Source of the DNA: a virus
Length of the DNA stretch: 29,860 nucleotides
Strand: one strand, 5' to 3'
IMG/VR virus record: IMGVR_UViG_3300042939_000765
Location: 1 to 29,860 of that record
Shown here: in pieces, positions 15,437 to 28,235 of the stretch
Numbering within the stretch: the first letter of the stretch is position 1
Layout of the letters: each line of letters opens with the position of its first letter
The notes under the pieces: model-generated
Seen by the model: the letters and a program-made list of their open reading frames with translations, nothing else
Told to the model about the DNA's origin: nothing
The model's database searches: none
Program-made: the position numbers and the translations under genes

Positions 15437-16711
15437 ATGTCAGAGCAAACCACGCCGCGTAACGAATCTGCACCGGCGGCAGAGAACCAACCAAGCACGA
15501 CCCCGGAGCTATCCGAGGCCGGTGGCACTATGACTTTCGACGCGGCTCGTTCGCTGTCGGAAGCCTTCAACTCGATCGGCAAAGAGCCTACCGCTCCCAC
15601 GCCCGAGGCACCCAAGGCGGAAGCCCCCAAGGCTCCCGAGACCAAAACCGAAGCACCCAAAGCGGAACCCGTCGCGGAACCGACCAAGGAAGAAGCCCCG
15701 GCCACAGCCGATGCCGACGCTTTGGCTGAACTCCTGGGCGGACCGAAAAAGGCTGAACCCAAGTCCGATCCCGACGAGGAACCGCCCGCGGACATCGCGG
15801 CGACCGACAAGGCGAAGAACGCTTGGGCCGAGCAGCGCAAGGCTCTCAAAGAGGAGCGCCGTCGCCGCGAGGAACTCGAAGCGAAGGTTTCCGAACTTGA
15901 GAAACGCTCGACTGACGTTGCTCCTGACGAAGTGAAGCAGCTTCGTGAAACGGTAGATGCCTACGAGCGCGAGCTTCAGATTGCCCGTGTCGAGGCGACC
16001 AAGGAGTTCAAGGATGCGGTGGCCGTTCCTCGGGAGCGGATCAACGCACAGCTTGAAGCCTTTGCCAAGAAGTATGAATTCCGCGAGGCGGATGCCCGTG
16101 TCGCCTTTGCCGAGGCTGACTCGGAGAAGCAGACCGAGCTACTCGTCGAGATGGCCAGTGGCATGAACGACCGCGATCGTCTCCGCTTCTATGGCATGGC
16201 CGAAGAATGGCAGAAGGTCGAGGGCATCGCCAACAAGGTCCGCAACAATGCGAAGCTGGCTCTGGAAAAGATTCAGCAACACCACGAGGAACAGCAGAAG
16301 GTGTTCGTCGAACAGCGGTCCAAGTCTTACCGCAATACCCTGGAGAAGGTCTGGGGCGATGTCACCGAGAAGGCTCCGCTCTTCAAGCGGCGCGACGGGG
16401 ACGATGCTTGGAACAACCAGATCGCCGAAGTCGAGCGGTTCGCCACGGGGCTGGATTGGAATCTGGTCGCCGAAAACGACCAAGCGCGGGCCGAATTGGC
16501 CTTGCGTGCGGCCTCGGCTCCGTTCCTCTTCGGTCTGGTGCAGAACCTCTACGCCAAGACGACGGAACTGAGCAAGACGCTCTCCAAATACCAGTCGGCT
16601 AAACCCGGCGCGGGTGGGGGAGCGGCCGATCCGGCGATTGGTTCGGGCACAGCCGAGAAGGTGGAGCATGAGGATTTCTTCAGCGCCATCAAATCGGGGT
16701 TGGCGGGATAA
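15437..16711 (+). CDS. Scaffolding protein (424 aa)
   Basis: The N-terminal third is low-complexity and rich in P, A, E, K and T (for example PEAPKAEAPKAPETKTEAPK). It is followed by a long coiled coil with KALKEERRRREELEAKVSEL (about residues 135-195) and further charged helices. It ends DFFSAIKSGLAG. This acidic, extended, helical build directly before the capsid gene is typical of podovirus scaffolds, which shape the prohead and then leave or are degraded. The C-terminal end is the usual capsid-binding site in other phages. A terminator follows it, so capsid expression is uncoupled. No protease domain is seen. Confidence 0.8.
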   Translation: MSEQTTPRNESAPAAENQPSTTPELSEAGGTMTFDAARSLSEAFNSIGKEPTAPTPEAPKAEAPKAPETKTEAPKAEPVAEPTKEEAPATADADALAELLGGPKKAEPKSDPDEEPPADIAATDKAKNAWAEQRKALKEERRRREELEAKVSELEKRSTDVAPDEVKQLRETVDAYERELQIARVEATKEFKDAVAVPRERINAQLEAFAKKYEFREADARVAFAEADSEKQTELLVEMASGMNDRDRLRFYGMAEEWQKVEGIANKVRNNAKLALEKIQQHHEEQQKVFVEQRSKSYRNTLEKVWGDVTEKAPLFKRRDGDDAWNNQIAEVERFATGLDWNLVAENDQARAELALRAASAPFLFGLVQNLYAKTTELSKTLSKYQSAKPGAGGGAADPAIGSGTAEKVEHEDFFSAIKSGLAG

Positions 16712-16742
16712 TTCCCTCTAGTTCGTTTCGACGACTAGACGC

Positions 16743-16782
16743 GAGGCGGTTTCCTTCGGGGAGCCGCCTCTGCATTTATATT
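16743..16782 (+). terminator. Terminator between scaffold and capsid genes
   Basis: GAGGCGG (16743-16749) pairs with CCGCCTC (16764-16770) around a loop containing TTCGGGG, followed by an A/T-rich stretch (TGCATTTATATT). This is a good intrinsic terminator shape with a modest T tract, right after the scaffold stop. Confidence 0.65.
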
Positions 16783-16793
16783 AAGTGCGTAAT

Positions 16794-16821
16794 TTGACAA
16801 CCCCTTAGACTACCGTATCTT
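16794..16821 (+). promoter_or_regulatory. Sigma-70-type promoter for the major capsid gene
   Basis: A perfect -35 TTGACA (16794-16799), a 16-base spacer, and a -10-like TATCTT (16816-16821). It lies between the terminator and the capsid gene and would give a leader of about 170 bases. Confidence 0.65.
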
Positions 16822-16998
16822 AGTCTCACGTTTACGGGTAGCGGCAATCATCCGGTAGAAATCAAACAGTTAAGTTCGCGTGTAAGCCTGTTCCGCGGCG
16901 GGAGCAAACAACGTGGTCATCACCCCGTCCGGCTCCGCATGTGCGGTCTCCGACTAAGGCGAGGTAATAACCGCATAAATAAGGAGAATACAAGCACT
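16822..16998 (+). promoter_or_regulatory. Untranslated leader of the capsid mRNA
   Basis: I see no convincing gene here. The leader holds a small hairpin (CCGCATGTGCGG, 16935-16946), a TAATAACCGCATAAAT copy (16965-16980) and an AAGGAG ribosome-binding site (16981-16986) before the ATG at 16999. Its length suggests RNA structure affecting stability or translation, but no known riboswitch class is recognised. Confidence 0.5.
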
Positions 16999-18174
16999 AT
17001 GGCTTGCAATAACATCGAAGCATTGTTCGTCGAGCACGCCGGTCTCATCCGGAACAACGTGTCGAAGAACATCATGAACAGTGATTTCTACCTCAAATAC
17101 CTTCCCCGCGAACAGTGGATGGACGGTCAGGGGACAGAATATCAGTATCCAATCTATGAGCGCACGCTCTCGTCCAGCCCGGTTTCTTTCACTTCGTGGG
17201 AGTCCTCGGATGGTGAAGCTGGCGGTCAGTGCCAAATCGCCGGTCAGTCGATCGACAATTTCGGCATCACCCTGCGTTCGACTAGCCTCAAAAAGGCGGC
17301 TCTGAACTCGCCCGACATCTGTCTGGACGACCTTCAGTTCGCTTGGCAGGTCGAAGATCAGGTCAAAAACATCGTTCGCGTTCTTTCTGAGAACACGAAA
17401 TGGGTTTGGACCAACGCTTATCAGGACGAGTATATCGCGGCTTGCGGAACCAAAATGGTTGCGGCCCCGAACATGCCGTCCGGTAGCTCGTCCTTCCCTG
17501 TCACGCCCGCCACTTCCAAACTTACCTGGGGAATCCTAGAGCATATCTACGAAAACCTGGGCTATGCCGGAGGCGGCATCAACCCGTTCGCCCGTGTCGA
17601 CGAGATGACCCCCATCTACGCGGCAGTCGGCGAGCGTTTCACGTTCCATGATCTGAAGCGCCAAGACGCCAACACTCGTGACGATTTCCGTTACGCTTTC
17701 GAGGGTTCGGAGACTCAGTCCCCGATGCTCGGAGCGCCCGGTCTCTCCGGCGTGTATCGCGGCTACCGCTTCTTCACGATCGAGTTCCCGCCCCGCTACG
17801 ACTTCGTCGGTGGTGCGTGGGTTCGTCGTGAGCCGTTCGCGTCGACCCCGACGACGAAGGGTGACAAGTGGGAAGTGTCTGATGCTTACCGGAATGCCGA
17901 ATACACCGACACCGTGATTTATCACGCCGACGTGTTGAAGGTCCTCATTCCGAAGCCGAAGACCCGCGCCCCGATGACCTACAACCCCCAGTATTCCTGG
18001 GCGGGTGAGTTCGTCTGGCGGAATATCCCGGATCGGAATTGCAATTTGGATTCCAATATCGGTTTCTTCCGTGCGCTGTTCGCTTACGGCCCGAAGGTTG
18101 AGCGCCCTGACCTCGGCTTTGTGGTTCGCCACAAACGCTGTGCTCGCGCCCTCGACTTGGTCGCTTGCTACTAA
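16999..18174 (+). CDS. Major capsid protein (391 aa)
   Basis: The start is the ATG at 16999 behind AAGGAG; a longer frame from 16939 would read through the leader and is rejected. Begins MACNNIEALFVEHAGLIRNN, then SDFYLKYLPREQWMDGQG. Features that fit a capsid are its size, its place directly after the scaffold, its own promoter and terminators on both sides (high, separate expression), and beta-rich sequence with many aromatic residues. I cannot assign a specific capsid family by eye; the HK97-like fold is the default for tailed phages. Alternative: another abundant head protein, less likely. Confidence 0.78.
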   Translation: MACNNIEALFVEHAGLIRNNVSKNIMNSDFYLKYLPREQWMDGQGTEYQYPIYERTLSSSPVSFTSWESSDGEAGGQCQIAGQSIDNFGITLRSTSLKKAALNSPDICLDDLQFAWQVEDQVKNIVRVLSENTKWVWTNAYQDEYIAACGTKMVAAPNMPSGSSSFPVTPATSKLTWGILEHIYENLGYAGGGINPFARVDEMTPIYAAVGERFTFHDLKRQDANTRDDFRYAFEGSETQSPMLGAPGLSGVYRGYRFFTIEFPPRYDFVGGAWVRREPFASTPTTKGDKWEVSDAYRNAEYTDTVIYHADVLKVLIPKPKTRAPMTYNPQYSWAGEFVWRNIPDRNCNLDSNIGFFRALFAYGPKVERPDLGFVVRHKRCARALDLVACY

Positions 18175-18177
18175 GGT

Positions 18178-18237
18178 AGCACCTCACATCACTCTGGGGG
18201 CTTCGGCTCCCAGGGTGCCAGAGGTGCTCCATTTTTA
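18178..18237 (+). terminator. Strong double-stem terminator after the capsid gene
   Basis: An 8-bp inner stem CTGGGGGC/GCTCCCAG (18194-18201 with 18206-18213, one G-T pair) closes a TTCG tetraloop. An outer 8-bp stem AGCACCTC/GAGGTGCT (18178-18185 with 18221-18228) encloses it. Five T residues follow (18232-18236). It would end or strongly reduce transcription after the capsid gene. Confidence 0.85.
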
Positions 18238-18239
18238 GC

Positions 18240-18542
18240 ATGAACATCCCTTCGCCGAATCCCATCGTCTTTCCGGCTGCACCGGAGAAGACGTTTCCGC
18301 ACCTCTGGATCCGGAGGCTGTTGCTCGAAAGCCCTGCCGTTGATGAAGGCAAAATGGAGGCGCATTTTTCCCCCTACAACGCCGACACCCGCGAAATCGG
18401 CCCGTCCGCCTTCGACACCCAATTTACGACCGAGGATTTGTGGGATGCGATCAACGAAGTTCCGGAGGTCGCCGCGGCTTATGCTGCTATATTAGAGTCT
18501 GTCGCGCCAATGATCGCGTGGCTTTCCAATAGAAACCAATAA
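18240..18542 (+). CDS. Small virion-associated protein, paralogue of the protein at 13048 (100 aa)
   Basis: No named family. The order NPIVFPAAPEKTF, HFSPYNADTREI, then NEVPEVAAAYAAILESVAPM parallels the 103-aa protein after the 10818 fibre gene. It begins just after the capsid terminator's T tract, so it relies on read-through or on a weak promoter not visible here. The position after the capsid suggests a head-completion or tail-fibre connector role; this is inference. Confidence 0.65.
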   Translation: MNIPSPNPIVFPAAPEKTFPHLWIRRLLLESPAVDEGKMEAHFSPYNADTREIGPSAFDTQFTTEDLWDAINEVPEVAAAYAAILESVAPMIAWLSNRNQ

Positions 18543-18544
18543 TT

Positions 18545-18769
18545 ATGAAATTCGCAATCCCTGAAGGAATGGTCCCGCCCGATGGCGTGGAAGTCGGCTC
18601 GACATTCGACGCCCTCGCTACCCTCAAACTTGGTGAAGGTGAGCTTGAGCTCATCGCCGTCGACGGTCTCCCCGTCGCAACGTCCGAAGCTCCCGAAGCC
18701 GAAGAGGCCGACGAAGCCGAGGAGATGGGCTTCGACGAAGCCATCCGTAGCGGAATGATGGAGGGTTAA
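18545..18769 (+). CDS. Small acidic protein with a scaffold-like C-terminus (74 aa)
   Basis: Starts MKFAIPEGMVPPDGVEVGST, then a short beta-prone region (GEGELELIAVDGLPV) and a very acidic linker (EAPEAEEADEAEE). It ends GFDEAIRSGMMEG. That end resembles the last residues of the scaffold (DFFSAIKSGLAG). It is separated by 2 bases from the previous gene. It may bind capsid or portal through this tail; no known domain is recognised. Confidence 0.65.
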   Translation: MKFAIPEGMVPPDGVEVGSTFDALATLKLGEGELELIAVDGLPVATSEAPEAEEADEAEEMGFDEAIRSGMMEG

Positions 18770-18773
18770 TCCC

Positions 18774-19100
18774 ATGGCCGCTCAATACGACCTTGAAATC
18801 TACCAAGGTTCGGATTTTTCGATCCAGTTTCAGTTTGTCGATTTACTAGGTCAGCCGCTTGATCTAACCCAAGCAACCGTTGCCAGCCAGATCCGCGACT
18901 ATGCCGGCAATTTGGTAGCTTCGTTTACGACTACGTCAAGCACCGCCGGTAGCGTTATATTTACATTACCTCGCAATATCACACTCGGGATGCCGACTGG
19001 GCGTAATAAATACAATGTGGTAATTAGATTAGATAACAGCGATGAAGTGGTTTTGGAGGGTAGCGCGGTTGTGCGCGAACAAATTACAGTTATCGTGTAA
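18774..19100 (+). CDS. Phage virion protein, Ig-like/BppU-type N-terminal fold (108 aa)
   Basis: YDLEIYQGSDFSIQFQFVDL and GQPLDLTQATVASQIRD give the familiar opening of small phage structural proteins related to the BppU N-terminal domain (a beta sandwich). The rest is beta-rich and ends VVREQITVIV. It is 108 aa long, a single domain, with no other motif. Standing just before two fibre genes, it may link fibres to the tail. The start follows the previous stop after 4 bases. Confidence 0.7.
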   Translation: MAAQYDLEIYQGSDFSIQFQFVDLLGQPLDLTQATVASQIRDYAGNLVASFTTTSSTAGSVIFTLPRNITLGMPTGRNKYNVVIRLDNSDEVVLEGSAVVREQITVIV

Positions 19101-19104
19101 CATT

Positions 19105-19797
19105 ATGAGCAGAATTACCGTCAACAGAGTAATTGGCACGGCGGCCAATCTACCAACAGCAACTTCGAGCAACACCCCCAACACTTTAGTATTGCGGAGT
19201 GCCCAAGGTGACGTTGCGGTCGGTGTCTTAAATGCAAATTCAGTGCTATCGACGAGTGTCGAATCGGCCACTTCAATACTTGCAGGGGGGAACATCAGCA
19301 CAGACGGGAGCGTTGAGGTGGACGGAAACATTAACGCACGTGAAAGGCTGGAAGTTGGAAAAAGTTTAGATGACTATTCCGGACCCGGCAATGCTGTAAA
19401 TGGGGCCAACGGATCCTATTTATATTTCTCAAGTGAAAATGCGCCTTCTACCGCCAAAGGATTGACTATAAAGTCATTTGACGGTGGCGGAGGCGGCGTA
19501 ATTTATTTGGGTTTGGAGGTTGATATGACCGGATCTGCGGCCACCGGCGGCGGCGGAAGTCAATCAATCGCCGCGGTCTTTATGGGCGGGCGCGTCGGCA
19601 TTGGCACTTCCAACCCGAATACCGGAGCCGCGTTGGATGTCACCAGCACTACGCAAGGATTCCTCCCCCCACGTCTGACGACAACTCAACGTAATGCGAT
19701 CGGCACGCCTCCGGCCGGCCTAATGGTTTACAACACGACTACCAACAAGCTCAACTTTTACAACGGCACTGCATGGGAAGCTGTGACTAGCACTTAG
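19105..19797 (+). CDS. Short tail fibre-like protein (230 aa)
   Basis: The ATG at 19105 was chosen because it clears the previous gene; an upstream in-frame start would overlap it. The N-terminus contains [20 protein letters not shown], which is shared in pattern with the next, much larger fibre. The C-terminus has [35 protein letters not shown] and a final [20 protein letters not shown]. These are standard fibre-tip segments of phages, seen often in phages of Bacteroidota and others. It is a likely receptor-binding or accessory fibre, in one operon with its neighbours. Confidence 0.75.
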   Translation: MSRITVNRVIGTAANLPTATSSNTPNTLVLRSAQGDVAVGVLNANSVLSTSVESATSILAGGNISTDGSVEVDGNINARERLEVGKSLDDYSGPGNAVNGANGSYLYFSSENAPSTAKGLTIKSFDGGGGGVIYLGLEVDMTGSAATGGGGSQSIAAVFMGGRVGIGTSNPNTGAALDVTSTTQGFLPPRLTTTQRNAIGTPPAGLMVYNTTTNKLNFYNGTAWEAVTST

Positions 19798-19805
19798 ATC
19801 TTGTT

Positions 19806-24458
<4,653 letters not shown>

Positions 24459-24461
24459 TTT

Positions 24462-24626
24462 ATGAATACATACACCATAAACATCAGTGAAGAGCACCTC
24501 AAAGTAATCAGCGCCGCGCTGGTCAACGGTCCCTACGGGGTCGTCGCTCCGGTTGTCGCGCACATTAACGCCGAGATCCAAAAGCAGTTTGACGCTGGGA
24601 TTGACGCGGGCAAGGAGGCGAAATGA
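24462..24626 (+). CDS. Fibre-partner small protein, copy A (54 aa)
   Basis: MNTYTINISEEHLKVISAAL continues VNGPYGVVAPVVAHINAEIQ and ends in a polar tail KQFDAGIDAGKEAK. It is a strand followed by two helices, without a membrane segment. It is nearly identical in its first half to copy B at 25050 and related to the 56-aa protein at 13352. It begins 3 bases after the giant fibre stop and overlaps the next gene (ATGA). Its tight link to fibre genes suggests a fibre assembly or attachment factor; the family is not named to my knowledge. Confidence 0.8.
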   Translation: MNTYTINISEEHLKVISAALVNGPYGVVAPVVAHINAEIQKQFDAGIDAGKEAK

Positions 24627-24910
24627 CCTGGAGCATCACGCAGATCAAGGTGAGCGATAGTCCGATGGACGGAACTATCGTTGTCGCGTCCTTCAGCGTC
24701 ACCGATGGCACAAGCACTGTATCGAGCGACACGCAGCTTCTTGCGGCCAACGCCGCCGAGTTTGTCCCGCTCAACGACGTGACCGAAGCGCAGTGCGTGG
24801 CGTGGGTCAAAGAGGCGCTTGGCGGTCAAGTCGCCGTCTACGAGGCAAAGGTTGCCGCACTGACAAGCGCGGTGGAACCCGAAGTGGTTCCGCTTCCCTG
24901 GGCTAACTAA
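24623..24910 (+). CDS. Fibre-locus hypothetical protein (95 aa)
   Basis: Starts MTWSITQIKVSDSPMDGTIV and has SFSVTDGTSTVSSDTQLLAA, then FVPLNDVTEAQCVAWVKEAL and a polar C-terminus. Small proteins with this MTW...T-E-A-Q-x-x-x-W-V-K-x-A-L-G plan are common near phage tail or fibre genes, with no assigned function. It looks like a beta-rich domain followed by an amphipathic helix. It overlaps the genes on both sides (ATGA and TAATG), so it is part of one coupled unit. Confidence 0.75.
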   Translation: MTWSITQIKVSDSPMDGTIVVASFSVTDGTSTVSSDTQLLAANAAEFVPLNDVTEAQCVAWVKEALGGQVAVYEAKVAALTSAVEPEVVPLPWAN

Positions 24911-25046
24911 TGGCTAAGACGATCCCTCAGCTTACAGATGCAACGACGGTCAATGCCGGCGACGAGATCGCTTGGAGGCGATTTCTGGCTATATTACGAT
25001 AAAAGATGCCACAGGCAATACCCGTAAGCTGGCCGTCCTTACTTAA
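24910..25046 (+). pseudogene. Collapsed tail fibre remnant
   Basis: The ATG overlaps the previous stop (TAATG) and begins [20 protein letters not shown], like a fibre N-terminus or the [15 protein letters not shown] segment of the giant fibre. The frame then meets a stop at 25000-25002. In another frame, 24987-25046 encodes [19 protein letters not shown] plus stop, which matches the C-terminal end [18 protein letters not shown] of the giant fibre. Thus both ends of a fibre are present but nearly all the middle is deleted, with a frame shift at the join (about 24968-24980). It is non-functional as a fibre. Confidence 0.8.
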
Positions 25047-25049
25047 TTT

Positions 25050-25229
25050 ATGAATACATACACCATAAACATCAGTGAAGAGCACCTCAAAGTAATCAGC
25101 GCCGCGCTGGTCAACGGTCCCTATGGAGTCGTTGCGCCGGTTATTTCGCACATAAACAGCGAAATCCAAAAGCAATTCGACGCCGGAAGCGACGTGGCTA
25201 ACGGTGCTTCTGCGGAAAGTAAGAGTTAA
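25050..25229 (+). CDS. Fibre-partner small protein, copy B (59 aa)
   Basis: MNTYTINISEEHLKVISAAL then VNGPYGVVAPVISHINSEIQ and KQFDAGSDVANGASAESKS. The first 30 residues are identical to copy A and the tail differs and is longer. It follows the fibre remnant exactly as copy A follows the intact fibre. The reading frame is intact even though the fibre is lost, so it may still be used by other fibres. Starts 3 bases after the remnant's stop. Confidence 0.8.
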   Translation: MNTYTINISEEHLKVISAALVNGPYGVVAPVISHINSEIQKQFDAGSDVANGASAESKS

Positions 25230-25245
25230 TGAGGGATAGCACGGC

Positions 25246-28074
25246 ATGATCGCCGACACTGAAAGACTAATTGATGGATTCCGCGGGCTCCCAGCGGGGA
25301 TGGACGGCTCCAAGGAGCCGCCGCAAACGCCCAGCGAAGCCGCTTGGTATGCCACGAATGTCACCTTCCGCGGCGGCAATGGACCGCGCACTCGCCCTGG
25401 ATTTCGGGAAATCCCAGCAAACTACTGGCGTAATCCGCAGCCGGCGAAGTCTGTCTCTACGGTGACCATTTCTGATGGCATCGCCACGGTGACGACGGGG
25501 ACCAATCACGAATACGACAACGGCAATAAGGTCACGATTTCCGGAGCTACCCCTTCTGGGTTGGATGGAACGCATGTAATTACGGTCATCGGCAGCGACG
25601 AGTTTACTTTCCTAACGACCGAGACGGGATCGGTGTCAGGGACAATCACCGCCCGCCGAGACATTGACGCCGTTTACACCCAAGATTTCATCAATGCGAC
25701 CACCAGCCGTGACCGCTATATCAGCGACATCCGAGGGGCGACCTACGTGCAGGGTGCAGCCATCTACCAAGACCCCCGCGAGGGCAACCCGACCCAGATC
25801 ATCATAGTCGCCGACGGCAAGATTATGGCGCTCAACCTCAATGACTCTTCCTGTTATCGGCTCAATGTTGGTGATGAAATCTCCGACGATGTTCCGGTCT
25901 ACATGACGCAGGCTGAGAGGTATCTCATCATCCAGACAGGGCAGGACGAACCCCGGATTTTCGACGGCTACGTGGTGCGGAGGGCCAGCTACTACGGTTC
26001 GGAGGTGGTGCCAATGGGTAAGCAGATGGCTTACGGCCAAGGACGGCTTTTTGTCGCGGTCAACGACGGAGCCGAAATGGTGGCTGGCGACATTGTTTTC
26101 GGAGGCTCCTTGACCAATATCGGAATCACAGGTTCCAGTGCTGCGAACCCTACCGTAGTCACGACGGCAACCAACCACGGTTTTTCCGCAGGCGACAAAG
26201 TTACCATCTCCGGACACAGTAGCTCGCCTCAGATCAATTCGACTTATGTCATCGGCACGACCCCTGCGGCGAATACGTTCACGATTCCGGTGGCCGTGAC
26301 CAGCGGCGGTTCGGGGGGTTTCGTCGCCCGCGCCAATTCGGGCCAGGACAGCGACGTGCTGCGCTTTACCGAAACAACTTTTCTCAACGAAGGGGGAGCC
26401 TTGGCCCCGACCGGAAAGATCGGACGGATCACTGCATTGGCCTTTCTCCCCCTACAAGACACCGCGACGGGGCAGGGGGATCTCATCGCTTTTTGCGAAC
26501 GGGGGGCAGTGACCTTTGAAGTTTCCGCACCACGCGATCAATGGAAAAACACCGTAGGTTTCCAGCGGGTGCTTTTCGACAACATCGGTTCGACCAGCGA
26601 CAGCATCCTTCCGGTCAATGGCGATTTGTTTTTCCGGTCCCGCGAAGGCAACGGCATCCGCACTTACCGAAACGCCCGCGGCGAATCCGACGGCTACGGG
26701 CAGACCCCCGTGTCGGCCGAAATCGATCCCGTTCTCAAACAAGATACTCCCTGGATGCTCGACGGGGTAACCTTTGCCAGTTTCGACAACCGTCTTTTGA
26801 TGACATGTTTACCCCGCCGCTTTCCGAGGCGAGCCGCTGACCAAACCCAAGCCGATCAATACGCGGCCGAGCCGGTGCCGACATTCTACGAAGGAATCGC
26901 AGTTCTAGATTTCCAGTCATCCTCGGCCGGCCGCGGGAAGTCGGCGGCGGTGTTCGACGGAGTTTGGACTGGGTTGCGGGTGATGAAGTTGATGCAGGGT
27001 CTCTTCGACGGCGATCCCCGTTGTTTTGCCATTTGCTTCCACGAGGATGATACGGGGCGGCGGGTTGAGCTTTGGGAGATTACAAAAAACGACGAGTTCG
27101 ACACTCCGGTTGAGGGTAAACGCCGCATCAATGCTGGCATCGTGACCAAGGCTTTCAACCTCGGGGACCAAATGAGCCTCAAAAAGTTGATTCGCTGCGA
27201 TCTTTGGTTCGACGACCTCGGTGGTGGTTTGGATTACCCCTTCGAGTGTGAGCTCGCCTACCGGCCCGACGACTACCCGAACTTCACTACTTGGCAGCGA
27301 TTTGACCGTGCAGTGCAGACGGAGTTTTTGTTGGAGGACAAGAATCTATTTGCTTACAGCAGCCAGTTTACCGATCCGGCATGGGTTAAAGGAGCGTCTG
27401 AAATCGACGGCGATCAAATCGACTCACCCCTGACCCCCCAGTCTGCCGACTTGTTTTTCGAGACGACCGCGGGGGCGACAAACCATACGATTTACCAAAC
27501 CAGATCGATTACCTCTGGGCTGAGTTATACTCTATCGGTCTACGCCAAAGGGGCCGGTCGCAACTTGGGACTTCACTTTTCCACTTTCGGTTCGGCGTTT
27601 GCCGGAGCAACTCCGATTTTCAACTTGTCGAACGGGACTGTCGCTTTTCTCCCCTCAGGTGTCACCGCGGCGATACAAGATCTCGGCAATGGTTGGTATC
27701 GATGCCAAGCGACAGCAACAGCTACCGCCTCGGCAACGGGAATCTTGGCTTTCTATTTATCCAATGGAACTACCTTGTCCTACACTGGTGATGGACTTTC
27801 GGGGGTGTATCTGTGGGGAGCCCAGTTAGAAGTTGGCGGTGCAGCCACCTCCTACGATTCCGAGCCCCCACAGCTTTTGAACTTTGAACGGGGTTATGCG
27901 CCGCAAGTGCGTTTCCCGACTCCGCCTTTGATCGCCAATATCGCGACCAATGTGCCCGCCTATTTGGGCCACGACTTCACCTTGCGGGTCAACTGGTCTG
28001 GGCGGGCGCACCTCGGACGCCTGATGTTGCATGGCCAGCGTCTTATTGAAAATGTGGGGGGAGGATCTCTGTAA
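25246..28074 (+). CDS. Large virion protein, tail hub/nozzle candidate with inserted binding domains (942 aa)
   Basis: The start LIDGFRGLPAGMDGSKEPPQ, then TNVTFRGGNGPRTRPGFREI, is a motif of large tail or DNA-stabilising proteins of podoviruses, in the style of P22 gp10 or T7 gp12. Two Ig-like modules (about residues 69-137, KVTISGATPSGLDG, and 288-362, DKVTISGHSSSP) interrupt it. A CBM-like spike domain is inserted near the C-terminus (about 699-874: NLFAYSSQFTDPAWVKG...GNGWYRCQA...YLWGAQLEVGGAATSY). The core continues to RAHLGRLMLHGQRLIENVGG. GAGGG before the ATG is the likely ribosome-binding site. Structural role is likely; the exact homologue is uncertain. Confidence 0.7.
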   Translation: MIADTERLIDGFRGLPAGMDGSKEPPQTPSEAAWYATNVTFRGGNGPRTRPGFREIPANYWRNPQPAKSVSTVTISDGIATVTTGTNHEYDNGNKVTISGATPSGLDGTHVITVIGSDEFTFLTTETGSVSGTITARRDIDAVYTQDFINATTSRDRYISDIRGATYVQGAAIYQDPREGNPTQIIIVADGKIMALNLNDSSCYRLNVGDEISDDVPVYMTQAERYLIIQTGQDEPRIFDGYVVRRASYYGSEVVPMGKQMAYGQGRLFVAVNDGAEMVAGDIVFGGSLTNIGITGSSAANPTVVTTATNHGFSAGDKVTISGHSSSPQINSTYVIGTTPAANTFTIPVAVTSGGSGGFVARANSGQDSDVLRFTETTFLNEGGALAPTGKIGRITALAFLPLQDTATGQGDLIAFCERGAVTFEVSAPRDQWKNTVGFQRVLFDNIGSTSDSILPVNGDLFFRSREGNGIRTYRNARGESDGYGQTPVSAEIDPVLKQDTPWMLDGVTFASFDNRLLMTCLPRRFPRRAADQTQADQYAAEPVPTFYEGIAVLDFQSSSAGRGKSAAVFDGVWTGLRVMKLMQGLFDGDPRCFAICFHEDDTGRRVELWEITKNDEFDTPVEGKRRINAGIVTKAFNLGDQMSLKKLIRCDLWFDDLGGGLDYPFECELAYRPDDYPNFTTWQRFDRAVQTEFLLEDKNLFAYSSQFTDPAWVKGASEIDGDQIDSPLTPQSADLFFETTAGATNHTIYQTRSITSGLSYTLSVYAKGAGRNLGLHFSTFGSAFAGATPIFNLSNGTVAFLPSGVTAAIQDLGNGWYRCQATATATASATGILAFYLSNGTTLSYTGDGLSGVYLWGAQLEVGGAATSYDSEPPQLLNFERGYAPQVRFPTPPLIANIATNVPAYLGHDFTLRVNWSGRAHLGRLMLHGQRLIENVGGGSL

Positions 28075-28235
28075 TGCCCGATCTTCAACAAATACCCTCT
28101 ATGGATGTGGATATCTCCAACGACATGAGTTCTTGGATTTCTCCCCCTGCCGGCTTTCTCCTTTTGATTGAGGAGGGCTCCCCCGACTACTACCTGCTGA
28201 TCGACGACAACGGCAACCGTTTGCTGATTGAGTAA
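28074..28235 (+). CDS. Small virion-associated protein (53 aa)
   Basis: The ATG overlaps the upstream stop (TAATG). Begins MPDLQQIPSMDVDISNDMSS, followed by GFLLLIEEGSPDYYLLIDDN and GNRLLIE, two similar short strands (LLLIEEG and YLLIDDNGNRLLIE) as found in small phage tail-associated proteins. It is acidic, beta-rich and without a membrane segment. Its stop merges with a TAATAACC element ahead of the last fibre gene. The role is unknown; coding is likely from the exact overlap. Confidence 0.65.
   Translation: MPDLQQIPSMDVDISNDMSSWISPPAGFLLLIEEGSPDYYLLIDDNGNRLLIE

Noticed and set aside
16939-16998. N-terminal extension of the capsid protein
   Set aside because: It would translate the leader, the TAATAACC element and the AAGGAG site; the ATG at 16999 behind AAGGAG is better.
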